The notes below the pieces were generated by a model. The model searched no databases. It saw nothing but the letters and a program-made list of their open reading frames with translations, and was not told the origin of the DNA. Made by a program: the position numbers and the translations under genes. 64,000 bases of DNA, taken from an uncultured Eubacteriales bacterium. Lineage in GTDB: Bacteria; Bacillota; Clostridia; Oscillospirales; Oscillospiraceae. Position 1 is the first letter of the stretch. Every line of letters starts with the position of its first letter. Positions 7,644-16,528 of this stretch are shown in pieces. The DNA lies in assembly GCA_900546515.1 (NCBI GenBank), contig URDG01000010.1, positions 4,573-68,572 on the forward strand, written 5' to 3'.

Positions 7644-9029
7644 ATGGTAAACGGAATCGTCAAAAGGGTCATCGGCCCTGTAGTTGACGTTCAGTTCCCG
7701 GCAGGACAGCTGCCGGAATTATATAACGCTGTAGAGATACAGCGTGAAGACAGCAAGATAACGCTTGAGGTCGTGCAGCAGATAGGCGACAATTCCGTCA
7801 GATGCATAGCGCTCGCGTCCACGGACGGTATCTCCCGCGGCACCGTCGCCGTCGATACCGGCGCATCCATCACGATGCCCGTCGGCGAGGCCACGCTGGG
7901 CCGCATGTTCAACGTCGTCGGCGAGCCGATAGACGGCAAGGGCGAGGTCAAGGCGGAAAAGCGACTGCCTATCCACCGCGATGCGCCTCCCTTCACCGAC
8001 ATCCGCCCCGCAACGGAGATGCTCGAGACCGGTATTAAGGTCGTCGACCTGCTTGCGCCTTACGCCAAGGGCGGTAAGGTCGGCCTGTTCGGCGGCGCAG
8101 GCGTCGGCAAGACGGTGCTTATCATGGAGCTTATCCGCAACGTCGCTTACGAGCACGGCGGCTACTCTGTGTTCGCCGGTGTCGGCGAGCGCAGCCGTGA
8201 GGGCAACGATCTCTGGAATGAGATGAACGAGTCCGGCGTTATCAACAAGACCGCGCTGGTATTCGGCCAGATGAACGAGCCGCCCGGAGCACGTCTCAGG
8301 GTGCCTCTCTCCGGCCTTACCATAGCTGAGGACTTCCGTGACCGCAGCGGTCAGGACGTTCTTCTGTTCATAGATAATATTTTCCGCTTTACGCAGGCCG
8401 GTTCCGAGGTCTCCGCACTGCTTGGCCGTATGCCTTCCGCAGTCGGCTACCAGCCGACGCTGGCCACCGAGATGGGCGCTCTGCAGGAGCGTATCACCTC
8501 CACGAAGGACGGCTCCGTCACTTCCGTGCAGGCCATATACGTCCCGGCCGACGACCTGACAGACCCGGCGCCTGCCACGGCGTTTGCACACCTTGATGCG
8601 ACAACGGTCCTTTCACGTTCAATATCCGAGCTGGGCATTTATCCCGCGGTCGACCCGCTGGATTCCACTTCCCGTATACTTGAGCCGTCCATCCTCGGCA
8701 AGCGTCATTATGACTGCGCGCGCGAGGTGCAGGCAGTGCTCGAAAAGTACAGGCAGCTGCAGGATATTATCGCTGTTCTTGGTATGGATGAGCTCGGCCC
8801 GGAGGATCGCGCGACGGTCAACAGGGCAAGACGCATCCAGCGTTTCCTCTCTCAGCCGTTCCATGTCGCGGAGAATTTCACCGGCATGCAGGGCCGCTAC
8901 GTCAAGCTCGAGGATACGATCAGAAGCTTCGAGGCCATTCTCGGCGGCGAGGCGGACGATCTGCCGGAGCAGGCTTTCCTGCTCTGCGGCGACATCGACG
9001 AGGTTTACGCAAAGCGCGGACAGTTTTGA
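7644..9029 (+). CDS. atpD: F-type ATP synthase subunit beta
   Basis: Catalytic F1 subunit, 461 residues, normal length. P-loop GGAGVGKT lies at residues 150-157, Walker B in VLLFIDNIFRF near 240, and the catalytic glutamate follows in GERSREGND. The loop that normally reads DELSEED is DELGPED here; that loop contacts the epsilon C-terminal domain, which is missing in this operon. It starts at ATG 7644 behind AAAGGAGG. Confidence 0.97.
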   Translation: MVNGIVKRVIGPVVDVQFPAGQLPELYNAVEIQREDSKITLEVVQQIGDNSVRCIALASTDGISRGTVAVDTGASITMPVGEATLGRMFNVVGEPIDGKGEVKAEKRLPIHRDAPPFTDIRPATEMLETGIKVVDLLAPYAKGGKVGLFGGAGVGKTVLIMELIRNVAYEHGGYSVFAGVGERSREGNDLWNEMNESGVINKTALVFGQMNEPPGARLRVPLSGLTIAEDFRDRSGQDVLLFIDNIFRFTQAGSEVSALLGRMPSAVGYQPTLATEMGALQERITSTKDGSVTSVQAIYVPADDLTDPAPATAFAHLDATTVLSRSISELGIYPAVDPLDSTSRILEPSILGKRHYDCAREVQAVLEKYRQLQDIIAVLGMDELGPEDRATVNRARRIQRFLSQPFHVAENFTGMQGRYVKLEDTIRSFEAILGGEADDLPEQAFLLCGDIDEVYAKRGQF

Positions 9030-9039
9030 GGGCTGAACA

Positions 9040-9306
9040 ATGGAAAATAAGCTCCATCTGTGCGTCGTGACGCAGGACAGCACCGTGTTCGAGCGAAATG
9101 TCAGCTATGTCAACATCCCCGCGGCCTTTGGCTCGCTCGGCGTACTCGGCGGCCATGCGCCGATGGTCTGCGCGGTGTCGCGCGGCCAGGTGCGCTGCAC
9201 GTTCGATGAGGACGGCGCGGCGGTGATCGAGGTCGGCGCCGGTATAGCGGAGGTCGCAGACAATGTTGTGACCGTGCTCGTGGCCGATGCAAAGGTAAAA
9301 GAATAA
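9040..9306 (+). CDS. atpC: F-type ATP synthase subunit epsilon, lacking the C-terminal domain
   Basis: Only 88 residues against the usual 130-140. It contains the N-terminal beta-sandwich (HLCVVTQDSTVFE, IPAAFGSLGVLGGHAPMV, GAGIAEVADNVVTVLVADA) and then stops, so the two-helix C-terminal domain that inhibits ATP hydrolysis in many bacteria is absent. The stop is followed directly by a strong terminator, so this is not a sequencing break in the middle of a longer gene. Last gene of the atp operon. Confidence 0.93.
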   Translation: MENKLHLCVVTQDSTVFERNVSYVNIPAAFGSLGVLGGHAPMVCAVSRGQVRCTFDEDGAAVIEVGAGIAEVADNVVTVLVADAKVKE

Positions 9307-9314
9307 AAATCATC

Positions 9315-9350
9315 AAAGCGGTCTGCTTCGCGGCAGACCGCTTTACTTTT
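9315..9350 (+). terminator. Terminator of the atp operon
   Basis: A 12-bp stem AAAGCGGTCTGC (9315-9326) / GCAGACCGCTTT (9333-9344), followed by ACTTTTT. Confidence 0.93.
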
Positions 9351-9406
9351 TAGCGCTTCGGTGTTAAAATCCCCGCGTATCATTTCTTTGGAGGGAAGCT
9401 TACAAA

Positions 9407-10570
9407 ATGTTTTCTCTGCTTCTGCCTGTAATATATCTTGCGTTCATAAGCCTCGGGCTGCCCGACTCGCTGCTGGGCTCGGCGTGGCCGGTGATGCATG
9501 CGCAGTTCGGCGTGCCGGTGTCGTATGCCGGGATCATTTCGATGATAATCTCATGCTGCACGGTCGTCTCCGCGCTGATGAGCGACAGGCTGACCTCACG
9601 CTTCGGCACAGGGCTGGTCACGGCGGTGAGCGTCGTGATGACGGCGCTGGCGCTTGCCGGATTCTCCGTAAGCGGCTCGTTCTGGCTGCTGTGCCTGTGG
9701 GCGGTGCCGTACGGACTCGGCGCGGGCAGCGTCGACGCCTCGCTCAACAACTACGTAGCCCTGCACTATGCCAGCCGCCATATGAGCTGGCTGCACTGCA
9801 TGTGGGGCGTCGGCACGACGGTGGGGCCGCTCGTAATGGGGGCGGCGCTCTCGGGCGGACAGAGCTGGAACATGGGCTACCGCTATGTCAGCCTTATACA
9901 GGCAGTCATTTCTCTGCTGCTTTTTATAAGCCTGCCGCTCTGGAAGAAAGCCGGCGCGCAGAGCGCGGGAGCGGAGGAGAGAAAGCCGCTGCCGCTGCGT
10001 GAGGTGGTGAGAATTCCGGGCGCGAAGGAGGTCATGCTCAGCTTCTTCTGCTACTGCGCCTATGAGCAGACGGCCATCCTCTGGGGCAGCAGCTATCTTG
10101 CGGGAGCCGCGGGGTTCAGCGCGGAACGCGCGGCGTCCTATGCCAGCCTGTTCTGCATAGGCATAACCGCGGGCCGCGGGCTGAGCGGATTTATAACATA
10201 TAAGCTCAGCGACACGCAGATGATCCGTCTCGGGCAGTCCGTTGTTGCTCTGGGAGCGGTGCTGATGCTCCTGCCGCTCGGCGCATGGAACAGAATGGCC
10301 GGACTGCTGATCGTAGGCCTCGGCTGTGCGCCGGTGTATCCCAGCATAATCCACTCCACTCCCGCAAACTTCGGCGCGGAGAATTCGCAGGCGGTCATCG
10401 GCGTACAGATGGCGAGCGCCTATGTCGGCACGACGCTCATGCCGCCGGTATTTGGCCTGATCGCACAGCATATATCCGTCAGGCTGATGCCCGTGTTCAT
10501 TCTGGCGCTGCTCGCCTGCGGCGCCGTGATGTACGAGCGGCTTATACGAAAAAGCACAGGGAGAAATTAA
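9407..10570 (+). CDS. MFS transporter
   Basis: A 387-residue integral membrane protein with about 12 hydrophobic segments and major facilitator features: the helix 2-3 loop SDRLTSRFGTG and, in the second half, GITAGRGLSGFITYKLSDT. The architecture resembles sugar/fucose-type MFS permeases (GLPDSLLGSAWPVMHAQFG at the start), but the substrate is not readable. It starts at ATG 9407 behind GGAGGGAAG. It stands alone between two terminators, converging on the LacI gene. Confidence 0.85.
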   Translation: MFSLLLPVIYLAFISLGLPDSLLGSAWPVMHAQFGVPVSYAGIISMIISCCTVVSALMSDRLTSRFGTGLVTAVSVVMTALALAGFSVSGSFWLLCLWAVPYGLGAGSVDASLNNYVALHYASRHMSWLHCMWGVGTTVGPLVMGAALSGGQSWNMGYRYVSLIQAVISLLLFISLPLWKKAGAQSAGAEERKPLPLREVVRIPGAKEVMLSFFCYCAYEQTAILWGSSYLAGAAGFSAERAASYASLFCIGITAGRGLSGFITYKLSDTQMIRLGQSVVALGAVLMLLPLGAWNRMAGLLIVGLGCAPVYPSIIHSTPANFGAENSQAVIGVQMASAYVGTTLMPPVFGLIAQHISVRLMPVFILALLACGAVMYERLIRKSTGRN

Positions 10571-10586
10571 ACCGAATACTGAATAT

Positions 10587-10628
10587 AAAACTCCGGTGCG
10601 CCGCTGCTGCGGCGCACCGGAGTTTTTT
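10587..10628. terminator. Bidirectional terminator between MFS and LacI genes
   Basis: Long perfect stem AAAACTCCGGTGCGCCG (10587-10603) / CGGCGCACCGGAGTTTT (10610-10626), with a T run on the plus side and A run (T on the minus strand) on the other. It serves the convergent MFS and LacI genes. Confidence 0.92.
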
Positions 10629-10636
10629 GACTTTTC

Positions 10637-11629
10637 TCAGAACGGACAGGACTGCCTGTATACCATGACGGGATGTATGGATATGTCCTGCGGATAGCTC
10701 GCGCGGCCTGTCGCAATATCCATTGCAAGCCGCATTGCCATCTGGCATACGTCCTTGAACCGGAGATTCACAACTGTCATCGGCGGAGAGCAGTGCGCAA
10801 ACAGAGCCTCGTCGCTGGAGCTCGTTGCAAGTATCTGTACATCTTTTCCGACGGCTATCCCGGCCTCCGTCAGCGCCGAGGAGATGCCCAGCGCCGTCAT
10901 ATCATAGGTGCAGACAATGACCTTTGCGAGCCGGCCGCTGCGTATCAGCCGTTTGCCCAGCTCATACCCGGCTTCAACGTTCGTCTCAGCGTAGAACGTG
11001 TTCTTTTCGAGGTTCACGCCATGGCGCAGGCAATAGTCGGCAATGGCGTTGCCGCGCCAGCCGACGCCGAAGAGAGACTTGTATGAGACGAGTATAATGT
11101 CGCTCCCGCCCTTTTTCAGCGCATGCATGGCCGCCATCTGGCCGGACTCCAGCTGGTCGAAGCTCACGGAGGCATAGTTGGGCAGCGTGCGGTTGAGCAG
11201 TATGACAGGTATCGCGGTTTGATTTTCCGAGAGGTTTGCCTGATCGATGCCGCTCGGAGATATAACGACTGCGGCGGAGTGCTTTGCCGCGGTCCACAGG
11301 TCGCGCTGCATGTGCAGCTCGTTCATCCTGAACGGGCGGAGAATGATGTCTATATTTGCGTTCTCGTTATTCACCGCATTGTTGAAGCCGTCCCAGAAGG
11401 TGGGGAGGAGCATCTTCAGATCATTGAGAGGGAAGTATACCAGAACGCGGTACTTCATCGCGGCCTTGCTCCGCCCCTTGCGCGTATAGTCCAGCCTTTC
11501 TGCCGTGTTTATGATGAGCTCCTGCATTTCTGCGGAGATGCGTTTTTCAGTGCCGCGGCCGGAGAGAACGTATGATACGGTGGCGGTCGAAGTGCCGCAT
11601 GCGTCTGCTATGTCTTTTAGAACTGCCAT
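10637..11629 (-). CDS. LacI-family transcriptional regulator
   Basis: 330 residues. The N-terminal helix-turn-helix reads AVLKDIADACGTSTATVSYV with the hinge region to residue 60, then a periplasmic-binding-protein-like effector domain (TAERLDYTRKGRSKAAMKYR onward). It starts at ATG 11629 behind CGAGG and is divergent from the lyase/carrier/CoA-transferase operon, which makes it the likely repressor of that operon. GCTTAA/TTAAGC repeats in the shared intergenic region are candidate operators. The effector is probably the transported acid or a CoA derivative (inference). Confidence 0.9.
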   Translation of the reverse strand: MAVLKDIADACGTSTATVSYVLSGRGTEKRISAEMQELIINTAERLDYTRKGRSKAAMKYRVLVYFPLNDLKMLLPTFWDGFNNAVNNENANIDIILRPFRMNELHMQRDLWTAAKHSAAVVISPSGIDQANLSENQTAIPVILLNRTLPNYASVSFDQLESGQMAAMHALKKGGSDIILVSYKSLFGVGWRGNAIADYCLRHGVNLEKNTFYAETNVEAGYELGKRLIRSGRLAKVIVCTYDMTALGISSALTEAGIAVGKDVQILATSSSDEALFAHCSPPMTVVNLRFKDVCQMAMRLAMDIATGRASYPQDISIHPVMVYRQSCPF

Positions 11630-11731
11630 GAAATATCCTCGTTAAGATGTTGTAAATTTGCAGCCAAGGTCTTTATGTGCATTATATATCATATGCTGTC
11701 GAATAGCAACACCTGCTTAAAAATTTTAGAA

Positions 11732-11747
11732 TTTAAGCTCGCTTAAA
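11732..11747. promoter_or_regulatory. Candidate LacI operator
   Basis: Near-palindrome TTTAAGCTCGCTTAAA (arms TTTAAG and CTTAAA) between the LacI gene and the divergent operon. Further GCTTAA/TTAAGC half-sites occur at 11870-11875, 11889-11894 and 11899-11904; the last two are 10 bases apart, one helical turn. Confidence 0.5.
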
Positions 11748-11832
11748 CGCGAAAAAGTTAAGCAACGATTGGTGGTAATGTCAAAATCATCAGCCTGAAA
11801 TTAGGGAAAATGCTATTTTTGTTTTTCCATAA

Positions 11833-11860
11833 TTGACAAAGCTGCAAATTTGAGTAGAAT
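11833..11860 (+). promoter_or_regulatory. Promoter of the lyase/carrier/CoA-transferase operon
   Basis: Consensus TTGACA at 11833-11838 and TAGAAT at 11855-11860, spacer 16. GCTTAA/TTAAGC half-sites at 11870-11904 lie just downstream, where a bound repressor would block initiation. Confidence 0.7.
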
Positions 11861-11918
11861 ATAAACATAGCTTAAAGAGGTAGAAATATTAAGCATAATT
11901 AAGCAAGGAGGAAAAACA

Positions 11919-12821
11919 ATGGCAAACAAAATCAATGTACTCGAAGTAGGCCCGCGCGACGGTTGGCAAAACCTCAAGCAGATGCTCACGTTCGATCAGA
12001 AGATGGATCTGATCGGCAGAATGTTCGATGCCGGTGTCACTCAGATGGAAGTGACGTCCTTTGTCAGCCCCAAGGCCATCCCGCAGATGGCGGACGCGGC
12101 CGAGCTTGCAAAGGCCTGCATTGAAAAGTACCCCGACGCTACGCTTTACGCTCTTGCACCCAACTTCAGGGGTGTTGAGAATGCCGTAAACGCAGGCATA
12201 AAGAATATCTCCTATGTTATCTCCGTCAGTGAGAGCCACAACAAGGCAAATATCAGAAGAACTCACGAGGAGTCCCTTGCAGAGCTGCAGAAGATCATGG
12301 ACACGTATCCCCAGGCCAATATCTGCGTCTCTCTCGCAACCGTGTTCGGCTGCCCGTTTGAAGGCATCCCGCCCATCCAGAAGCCCGTTGATTTTGCAAA
12401 GCGCGTTTATGACATGGGCATCCGTTCGATGTGCCTTGCCGATACCATAGGCATCGCCGATCCCAGACAGGTGCGCGAGACCATAAAGGCCATGCTCGCC
12501 GCAATGCCCGACTGCGACTTCCAGATCCACATCCACGACACCCGCGGAATGGGCCTTGTGAACACTCTAGCAGCCATAGAGTGCGGCATCACCACGGTGC
12601 AGTCCACTCTCGGCGGCCTCGGCGGCTGCCCGTTCGCTCCCGGCGCATCCGGCAACACTGCGACCGAGGACCTCGTATACATGCTCGAGCGCATGGGCTA
12701 CGAGACCGGCATCGACTTTGATAAGTTCCTGGAAGTCGCAAAGTACCAGAAGAGCTTTATCGACGGTATATACAGCGGCCACCAGCAGAATATCTCCGTG
12801 AAAACTCCCCCCTGCTGCTGA
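11919..12821 (+). CDS. HMG-CoA-lyase-like enzyme
   Basis: A 300-residue TIM-barrel lyase of the hydroxymethylglutaryl-CoA lyase / DRE-TIM family. Visible signatures: VGPRDGWQN (catalytic Arg and metal Asp), EVTSFVSPKAIPQMAD, SVSESHNKANI, metal histidines in IHIHDTRGMG, and the flexible-loop cysteine in GGLGGCPFAPGASGNTATED. All active-site positions I can check are present. Known members cleave HMG-CoA to acetoacetate and acetyl-CoA, or citramalyl-type CoA esters. Genes for a MatC-like carrier and a CoA-transferase follow, so a dicarboxylate is probably imported, activated with CoA and cleaved here. Confidence 0.88.
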   Translation: MANKINVLEVGPRDGWQNLKQMLTFDQKMDLIGRMFDAGVTQMEVTSFVSPKAIPQMADAAELAKACIEKYPDATLYALAPNFRGVENAVNAGIKNISYVISVSESHNKANIRRTHEESLAELQKIMDTYPQANICVSLATVFGCPFEGIPPIQKPVDFAKRVYDMGIRSMCLADTIGIADPRQVRETIKAMLAAMPDCDFQIHIHDTRGMGLVNTLAAIECGITTVQSTLGGLGGCPFAPGASGNTATEDLVYMLERMGYETGIDFDKFLEVAKYQKSFIDGIYSGHQQNISVKTPPCC

Positions 12822-12858
12822 GCGGGATAATGGATAATAAAAAAGAGAGGTAAGATTT

Positions 12859-14130
12859 ATGGCATATGATGTAATATCCCTGATACTGTTCATCGCGGTG
12901 ATACTGCTGGCCTTCTTCCGCAAGGTCAACGTCGGCGTCGTCGCACTCACGGCCGGAGTCATTGCGGTCAGAATATTCGGCCTCAACGATAAGGCTCTCA
13001 TCGGCGGTATAAGCGCCTCGATGTTCACCACCCTCGTCGGCATCACGCTGCTGTTCGCGGCAGTCACGCAGACCGGCGCACTCGACCTGCTCGCAAGGAA
13101 GATCATCGCTCTCGCGGGCAACCGTATGTGGATCATTCCCATCGCGGTCTACATTGCCGGCTTCATCGTGGCCGGTGTCGGCCCCGGCGCTATCCCCGCA
13201 CTTGCTATCATCCCCGCACTCGCAGCAGTCATCGCCGTCGAAGTCGGCTTTGACCCGATCATGCTCGTTCTCATCGGCGAGTCCGGCCTTATGGCAGGCC
13301 GTATGACCCCGATCACCCCGGAGGCCGCAATAATCACCGCAGCTGCGGCCGAGGCAGGCATCGAGGGCGTTATGGGAACGGTTCTCCTCTGCCAGACTCT
13401 CGTTACCATTATCTACTCCCTGATCATGTGGTTCCTCTTCAAGGGCTATAAGATCAAGACCCCGCTCAAGCCCATTGAGAGGACCGCAATAGAGAAGTTC
13501 AACCACAAGCAGGTCATCGCCCTCGCCGGCATAGTCCTGATGATGGTCATGCTGATATTCTTCAAAGTCAATATCGGTCTCGCAGCCTTCTTCGTGGCAG
13601 GCATCCTGTTCCTGTTCGGCGTTGCCGACGACGGCAAGGCCATCAAGGCTCTGCCCTGGAGCACCATCGTCATGGTTCTTGCTGTCGGCTCACTGCTCGA
13701 CATAGTCAACGACATGGGCGGCATAGATCTGCTGAGCGCAGGTATGTCCTCCATCATGACCAAGGGTACTGCAACCCCGATCATGGGCATTTCCGCAGGC
13801 CTCCTCAGCCTTGTCAGCTCCGCTCTCGGCGTTGTTTACCCGACCATGATGCCCATGTGCGCAGGTATCGCAGAGCAGGTCGGCGGCGTCAATCCTGTTG
13901 CTCTGATGGCGGCAGTCGGCGCAGGCGGCTCTCTGGCCGGTATCTCCCCGCTGTCCACCGGCGGCGCGCTTGCAATAGCAGCCCTCGGCACCGCGATCCC
14001 CAACCTCACGAAGGAAGAAGAGAACAAGCGCTTCGTCCAGCTGTTCATCATGGCAGGTATCGCTCTGCTGACTCTGGCAATATGCTGCGCGACCTTCTAC
14101 AACCTGGTCGCAGTTCTTCTGCACGGCTGA
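12859..14130 (+). CDS. MatC-like dicarboxylate carrier (SLC13-type permease)
   Basis: 423 residues with about 11 hydrophobic segments. The N-terminal half resembles the MatC (malonate carrier) N-terminal domain: a GVGPGAIPALAIIPALAAVI helix hairpin, GRMTPITPEAA, and in the second half the repeat GAGGSLAGISPLSTGGALA. These paired hairpins are typical of ion-transporter-superfamily dicarboxylate permeases. It sits between the lyase and the CoA-transferase, 37 and 50 bases away, so it is probably the importer of their substrate. The exact substrate (malonate, citramalate, 3-hydroxy-3-methylglutarate) is not decided by sequence. Confidence 0.82.
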   Translation: MAYDVISLILFIAVILLAFFRKVNVGVVALTAGVIAVRIFGLNDKALIGGISASMFTTLVGITLLFAAVTQTGALDLLARKIIALAGNRMWIIPIAVYIAGFIVAGVGPGAIPALAIIPALAAVIAVEVGFDPIMLVLIGESGLMAGRMTPITPEAAIITAAAAEAGIEGVMGTVLLCQTLVTIIYSLIMWFLFKGYKIKTPLKPIERTAIEKFNHKQVIALAGIVLMMVMLIFFKVNIGLAAFFVAGILFLFGVADDGKAIKALPWSTIVMVLAVGSLLDIVNDMGGIDLLSAGMSSIMTKGTATPIMGISAGLLSLVSSALGVVYPTMMPMCAGIAEQVGGVNPVALMAAVGAGGSLAGISPLSTGGALAIAALGTAIPNLTKEEENKRFVQLFIMAGIALLTLAICCATFYNLVAVLLHG

Positions 14131-14180
14131 TAACAGCGTAACCTGAAAATTATTACATAAAACTGAAAAGGAGCTATAAA

Positions 14181-15374
14181 ATGGAAAAAGCACTGAGCAA
14201 TATTACCGTTCTTGACCTTACCCGTGTTCTCGCCGGCCCGTACTGCACAATGATGCTGGCCGACTACGGCGCAAACGTCATCAAGATAGAGGTTCCGGGC
14301 AAGGGCGACGATACCCGTGCAATGGGCCCCAAGAAGAACGACTACAGCATGTACTATGCCTACGTCAACCGCGGCAAGAAGGGCATCACCCTCAACCTCA
14401 AGGAAGAGGAAGGCAAGAAGCTGTTCCTCGAAATGGTGAAGAAGGCCGACGTTGTCGTTGAGAACTACCGTCCCGGCGTCATGGATAAGCTCGGCGTCGG
14501 CTACGATGTCCTCAAGGAAGTCAACGACCAGATCATCTACGCCGCAGTTTCCGGCTTCGGCTGCTACGGCCCCAAATACAAGCGCCCCGGCTATGATATA
14601 ATCGCACAGGCCACCTCCGGCCTTATGAGCATCACCGGTGAAGCCGGCGGCCAGCCCCTGCGCGTCGGCAACGCGATGGGCGACGTGCTCGGCGGCATGA
14701 ACCTCACCATCGGTGTCCTCATGGCGATCAACGCCCGCAACGTGACCGGCCACGGCCAGCGCGTCGACGTTTCCCTTGTTGACTCCGTCGTGTCCAGCCT
14801 TGAAGTCGGCTGGCAGCGCTTCTTCGCATCCGGCAAGCAGCCCGAGCTCATCGGCAACCGCTATGCCTCCGCTTTCCCGTATGACGCTTTCCAGGCCAGC
14901 GACGGACGTTTCGTCATCGGCTGCGGCAACGACAAGCTCTTCACGCTCCTGTGCACCAAGGCCATTGACCGTGAAGATCTGCTCTCCGACCCGCGCTTCG
15001 ACACCAATATCCACCGCTGCGAGAACCACGCCGCTCTCAAGCCCGAGATCGAGAAGTGGAGCACTCAGCACACCATCGCAGAGTGCGTTTCGATCATCGA
15101 CGCGGCAGGCGTGCCTGTGGCTCCCATCAACATGCTCGAGGACGTCGTCAACGACGAGCACATCGCCGGCGCACGCGAGATGTTCGTCCACCTGCAGCAC
15201 CCCGTCATCGGCGACATGATCGTTCCCGGCAACCCCGTCAAGCTCCTTGACACCAAGCCCGATATATCCAGATGCGCACCCGATCTTGGACAGGACAACA
15301 AGGCAGTTTACAGTGAAATGCTCGGTTTGACTGAAGGTGACCTTGAGAAGCTGAAGGAGCAGAACGTCATCTGA
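14181..15374 (+). CDS. CaiB/BaiF (class III) CoA-transferase
   Basis: 397 residues, normal length. It opens with NITVLDLTRVLAGPYCTMML, has NRGKKGITLNL, and carries the conserved aspartate of family III transferases in QRVDVSLVDSVV near residue 200. These enzymes move CoA between carboxylic acids through an aspartyl-CoA intermediate. In this operon it would activate the imported acid for the lyase, with acetyl-CoA, succinyl-CoA or a product CoA ester as possible donor (inference). It starts behind AAAAGGAG. Confidence 0.92.
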   Translation: MEKALSNITVLDLTRVLAGPYCTMMLADYGANVIKIEVPGKGDDTRAMGPKKNDYSMYYAYVNRGKKGITLNLKEEEGKKLFLEMVKKADVVVENYRPGVMDKLGVGYDVLKEVNDQIIYAAVSGFGCYGPKYKRPGYDIIAQATSGLMSITGEAGGQPLRVGNAMGDVLGGMNLTIGVLMAINARNVTGHGQRVDVSLVDSVVSSLEVGWQRFFASGKQPELIGNRYASAFPYDAFQASDGRFVIGCGNDKLFTLLCTKAIDREDLLSDPRFDTNIHRCENHAALKPEIEKWSTQHTIAECVSIIDAAGVPVAPINMLEDVVNDEHIAGAREMFVHLQHPVIGDMIVPGNPVKLLDTKPDISRCAPDLGQDNKAVYSEMLGLTEGDLEKLKEQNVI

Positions 15375-15411
15375 CGTGCTCTGAGGCAGTCTCGCCTGAT
15401 TTAAGATAAAG

Positions 15412-15451
15412 ATCCCGCAGCGGCATAGCCACGGCAGCGCCGCTGCGGGAT
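15412..15451 (+). terminator. Hairpin after the CoA-transferase gene
   Basis: A 13-bp stem ATCCCGCAGCGGC (15412-15424) / GCCGCTGCGGGAT (15439-15451). No T run follows, so termination may be weak or this may be an RNA-stabilising element. Confidence 0.6.
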
Positions 15452-15745
15452 AACCATATCACGGGACGGCGGCCCGATTGTCAGAAATACGGCAAGTTTG
15501 CAGGCAATAACAGGTGCATTTTTTGACGATAAAGGCGGAAATGCATTTAATCGAATTAGAAATTATATATTTTTAGTCAAAGTGCATCATAAATTATGGC
15601 TAAAATCGGCATATTGCTCATTGACGGCAAATTGACCGGATGATAATATATACAATATGAAGAAGATGATCTTTTCGGCCGGAAATGATGCGGAAAAGTT
15701 TTGCGCACCGGCGTTTGGAGTTTATACCGATCGAGAGGCAAGAGT
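15452..15745. other. Intergenic region before the 2-oxoacid oxidoreductase operon
   Basis: AT-rich sequence without a supported gene. It holds the promoter at 15621-15649 and an untranslated leader of about 90 bases in which I see no recognised riboswitch. Confidence 0.5.
15621..15649 (+). promoter_or_regulatory. Promoter of the P-loop ATPase / ferredoxin oxidoreductase operon
   Basis: TTGACG at 15621-15626 and TAATAT at 15644-15649 with a 17-base spacer, about 95 bases before the first start codon. Confidence 0.6.
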
Positions 15746-16450
15746 ATGAAAAAGGTTTATGTCCTGATAGGAAATTACGGCAGCGGTAAAACGGAGCTTG
15801 CGCTCAACTTCGCATTCAAGGCGGCGGAGCGCGGCGAGCGGACGGAGCTGCTGGATCTGGACATGGTGAACACGTATTTCCGCCTGACGGAGCGCGGCAG
15901 AATGACGCGCATGAAGGAGATACGCCTTGTATCGCCGAACTTCTCATGCTCCGGTATCGAGACGCTCTCACTCCCGGCTGAAGTCGCCTCGGCGTTTGAC
16001 ATGGACTGGGATACGGTCGTGTTTGACGTCGGCGGGGACGCTGTCGGCGCGACGGCGCTCGGCCGCTATCATCAGGATTTTCTGGAGCTTGAGGAAGGCG
16101 CGCTTGAAGTGCTGAACGTCGTGAATATCCGCCGCCCGCTGGCCGGAACGGTGGAGAAGATCGTCCGCCTGCAGCATGAGATGGAGGTCCATTCCCGCCT
16201 GAAGATCACCGGCATGATAAACAACACAAACCTCGCTCTGGCGACGGGGCCGGACGAGCTGCGCGACGGGTATGAGATGATAAAGCAGGTCTCCGAGCTT
16301 ACGGGAACGCCCGTGAAGTATACCTCCGGCAAGAAGGCGCTGCTCGATGAGTTCCTTGCAGAGGGACATGACCCCGCGTATATCGGCACGCCCATCGCAA
16401 TAGACACCTATATGGAGCGTGACTGGGACAGCTGGATAAAAGGGCTGTAA
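15746..16450 (+). CDS. P-loop ATPase/GTPase linked to 2-oxoacid:ferredoxin oxidoreductase
   Basis: 234 residues from ATG 15746 (behind GAGAGG); the frame is open further upstream but without a site. It has a Walker A GNYGSGKTE near residue 9-17, a DMDWDTVVFDVGGDAVGA segment with Walker B character, and an NNTNLA motif in the place of a base-specificity loop, giving a MinD/CobQ-like SIMIBI fold. The biochemical role is unknown to me. It is the first gene of the unit and is followed 78 bases later by the ferredoxin subunit, suggesting a role in maturation, cofactor insertion or regulation of the oxidoreductase (inference). Confidence 0.75.
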   Translation: MKKVYVLIGNYGSGKTELALNFAFKAAERGERTELLDLDMVNTYFRLTERGRMTRMKEIRLVSPNFSCSGIETLSLPAEVASAFDMDWDTVVFDVGGDAVGATALGRYHQDFLELEEGALEVLNVVNIRRPLAGTVEKIVRLQHEMEVHSRLKITGMINNTNLALATGPDELRDGYEMIKQVSELTGTPVKYTSGKKALLDEFLAEGHDPAYIGTPIAIDTYMERDWDSWIKGL

Positions 16451-16528
16451 TACAATTCTGCGCGACCCCGCGAAAGCGGATTTATATATGGCAACAATGG
16501 CAAATCATAATAGAAAAGAGGTTGTACT

